NCBI GenBank assembly: GCA_013139225.1
Contig: WTBG01000266.1
Coordinates: 1 to 6,633 of the forward strand
Length of the DNA stretch: 6,633 nt
Direction of reading: 5' to 3'
DNA from: Deltaproteobacteria bacterium
GTDB taxonomy: Bacteria; Desulfobacterota; WTBG01
Below are positions 5,320 through 6,633 of the stretch, one piece after another. The notes under the pieces are model-generated. The model made no database searches. It was not told the origin of the DNA and was given only the letters and a program-made list of their open reading frames with translations. How positions within the stretch are numbered: position 1 is the first letter of the stretch; each line of letters opens with the position of its first letter. The translations under genes were made by a program, and so were the position numbers.

Positions 5320-6633
5320 GTGGCCGAACCTAAAAACAAAAAGCAAAGTAAAACCGTTGGAGCCGTTCTGGTAGTGGGGGGAGGGGTAGGAGGTGTTCAA
5401 GCCTCGCTGGATCTTGCTGATGCAGGATACCATGTTTACCTGGTTGAGCAATCTCCAGCAATAGGAGGTGCCATGGCTCAACTAGACAAAACCTTTCCCA
5501 CCAATGACTGTTCCATGTGTATACTCTCCCCCAAGCTGGTGGAATGTGGAAGGCACTTAAACATTGATATTATCACCAACGCCCAGGTGAAGGGCATTAC
5601 GGGAAAGCCCGGCAATTTTAAGGTCTCGGTGCTTAAGAAGCCTTCCTATGTCGATCCGGAAAAATGCGTTGCCTGTGGAGCCTGTGCAGAGAAATGTCCT
5701 AGCAAAGTGGAAGATGCCTTTAATGAAGGGTTCTCCCAGCGGAAAGCTATCTATATCCCTTATCCACAGGCAGTACCTCATGTCTATCACATCGATCCCG
5801 ACAACTGCCGTTACCTCACTAAAGGAAAGTGTCAACTTTGCGTTAAGGTGTGCCAGAGTGAGGCTGTAGATTTTGAAATGAAAGAAGAGGTGTGTGAGCT
5901 TTCAGTGGGTGCTGTGGTACTAGCACCTGGTTTTGATGAATATGATGCTTTGAGAAAACACCCCTTTGGGTATGGAAGATATTCCAATGTGATTACCAGC
6001 ATCCAGTTTGAAAGGTTGCTCTCTGCCTCCGGCCCCTTTGAAGGACACGTAAAACGTCCCTCAGATCAGGTTGAACCCATGCGTATTGCTTTCATCCAGT
6101 GTGTAGGTTCACGAGATACTCAATATGGCAATGGTTACTGTTCCGGTGTGTGCTGTATGTATGCGGTGAAGGAATCTATCATCGCTAAAGAGCATGCCCC
6201 TGAAACAGATATCACGATGTTCTACATGGATATGAGGGCTTACGGAAAGGGATTTGATGCTTACTATGAAGAGGCACGAGAAAAGCACGGCATCCGATTT
6301 ATACCTTCCAATGTCGCTTCCATCAAAGAGATTCCTGATACGAAAAACCTTTTACTAAAGTATGTGGGTGATGACGGGAGGGTAACAGAAGAAGAGTTTG
6401 ATTTAGTCATACTGTCTGTTGGTCTTGAGCCTTCTAAAACCAGCAAAGAACTGGCACAGGCACTCGACGTTGATCTAAACCATTACGGTTTTTGCAGCAC
6501 CAAAGGATTCTCTCCTTTAAATACCTCAAAGCCCGGTATATTTGTAACAGGCGTCTTTCAGGGCCCCAAGGATATCCCTGAAACCGTAGCTCAATCCAGC
6601 GGTGCCGCTGCCCTTGCTTCCGCTTTGCTTGCA
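5320..6633 (+). CDS. hdrA: HdrA-like FAD/[4Fe-4S] flavoprotein (3' end outside window)
   Basis: The frame is open from GTG 5320 to the window edge (438 codons). HdrA proteins hold an FAD that can split or merge electron pairs between low- and high-potential partners in the cytoplasm. Seen here: Rossmann motif GGGVGG (20-25); GGAMAQLDKTFPTNDCSMC (49-67) with C64 and C67; a ferredoxin-type cluster motif C116, C119, C122, C126; a second motif C163-x7-C171-x2-C174-x3-C178, diagnostic of HdrA, though followed by Gln rather than the usual Pro; QCVGSRD with C261, then C274, C278 and C279; and the FAD-domain end QGPKDIPETVAQSSGAAA (414-431). The spacing 13-4-1 of C261, C274, C278 and C279 equals that of C386, C399, C403 and C404, which bind a cluster in the methanogen HdrA structure as I recall it. 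The start lies directly before the FAD domain, so the methanogen N-terminal domain is absent. QmoA and BamE are close alternatives; the missing C-terminus would decide. Confidence 0.92.
   Translation, partial: MAEPKNKKQSKTVGAVLVVGGGVGGVQASLDLADAGYHVYLVEQSPAIGGAMAQLDKTFPTNDCSMCILSPKLVECGRHLNIDIITNAQVKGITGKPGNFKVSVLKKPSYVDPEKCVACGACAEKCPSKVEDAFNEGFSQRKAIYIPYPQAVPHVYHIDPDNCRYLTKGKCQLCVKVCQSEAVDFEMKEEVCELSVGAVVLAPGFDEYDALRKHPFGYGRYSNVITSIQFERLLSASGPFEGHVKRPSDQVEPMRIAFIQCVGSRDTQYGNGYCSGVCCMYAVKESIIAKEHAPETDITMFYMDMRAYGKGFDAYYEEAREKHGIRFIPSNVASIKEIPDTKNLLLKYVGDDGRVTEEEFDLVILSVGLEPSKTSKELAQALDVDLNHYGFCSTKGFSPLNTSKPGIFVTGVFQGPKDIPETVAQSSGAAALASALLA

Overview
The window reads as a piece of the chromosome of an anaerobic, probably uncultured bacterium of moderate GC content. 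It carries a tungsten/molybdenum aldehyde:ferredoxin oxidoreductase (AOR) gene set with several iron-sulfur proteins and a heterodisulfide-reductase-type flavoprotein (HdrA), which is typical of strictly anaerobic, low-potential electron metabolism (Desulfobacterota-like lineages, syntrophs and similar). The exact lineage cannot be read from the sequence. All genes lie on the + strand.

Layout: (1) 1-423 is the 3' end of a gene of unknown function, faintly PilZ-like. (2) 424-612 is an intergenic control region with a TTGACA -35 box and, just downstream, a perfect 20-bp palindrome (510-529) that looks like a TetR-family operator. (3) 613-2394 encodes a soluble protein made almost entirely of 14 WD40 repeats, enough for two seven-bladed propellers; blades 3 and 9 are unusually alike at DNA level. 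(4) 2395-2555 holds an 18-bp-arm inverted repeat that resembles a dispersed repeat element, then a weak candidate promoter. (5) 2556-2843 encodes a 2x[4Fe-4S] ferredoxin; its stop codon is immediately followed by the GTG start of (6) the AOR-family catalytic subunit, 2844-4661. (7) 4734-5168 encodes a small polyferredoxin. (8) 5320 to the window end encodes an HdrA-like FAD/[4Fe-4S] protein, cut by the window edge.

The last four genes make a coherent electron-transfer set. The AOR subunit would oxidise an aldehyde (or, as in the BamB branch, act on another substrate). Electrons would pass through the ferredoxin and polyferredoxin to the HdrA flavin, a type of site known for electron bifurcation or confurcation. 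This resembles the logic of the Bam (class II benzoyl-CoA reductase) and Aor complexes, but the gene order and the 605-residue catalytic subunit fit neither exactly. The most unusual feature of the DNA is that the gap before this gene set and both real gaps inside it each carry a different short repeat-like sequence, two of them forming long inverted repeats. Three successive genes (AOR, polyferredoxin, HdrA) start with GTG.
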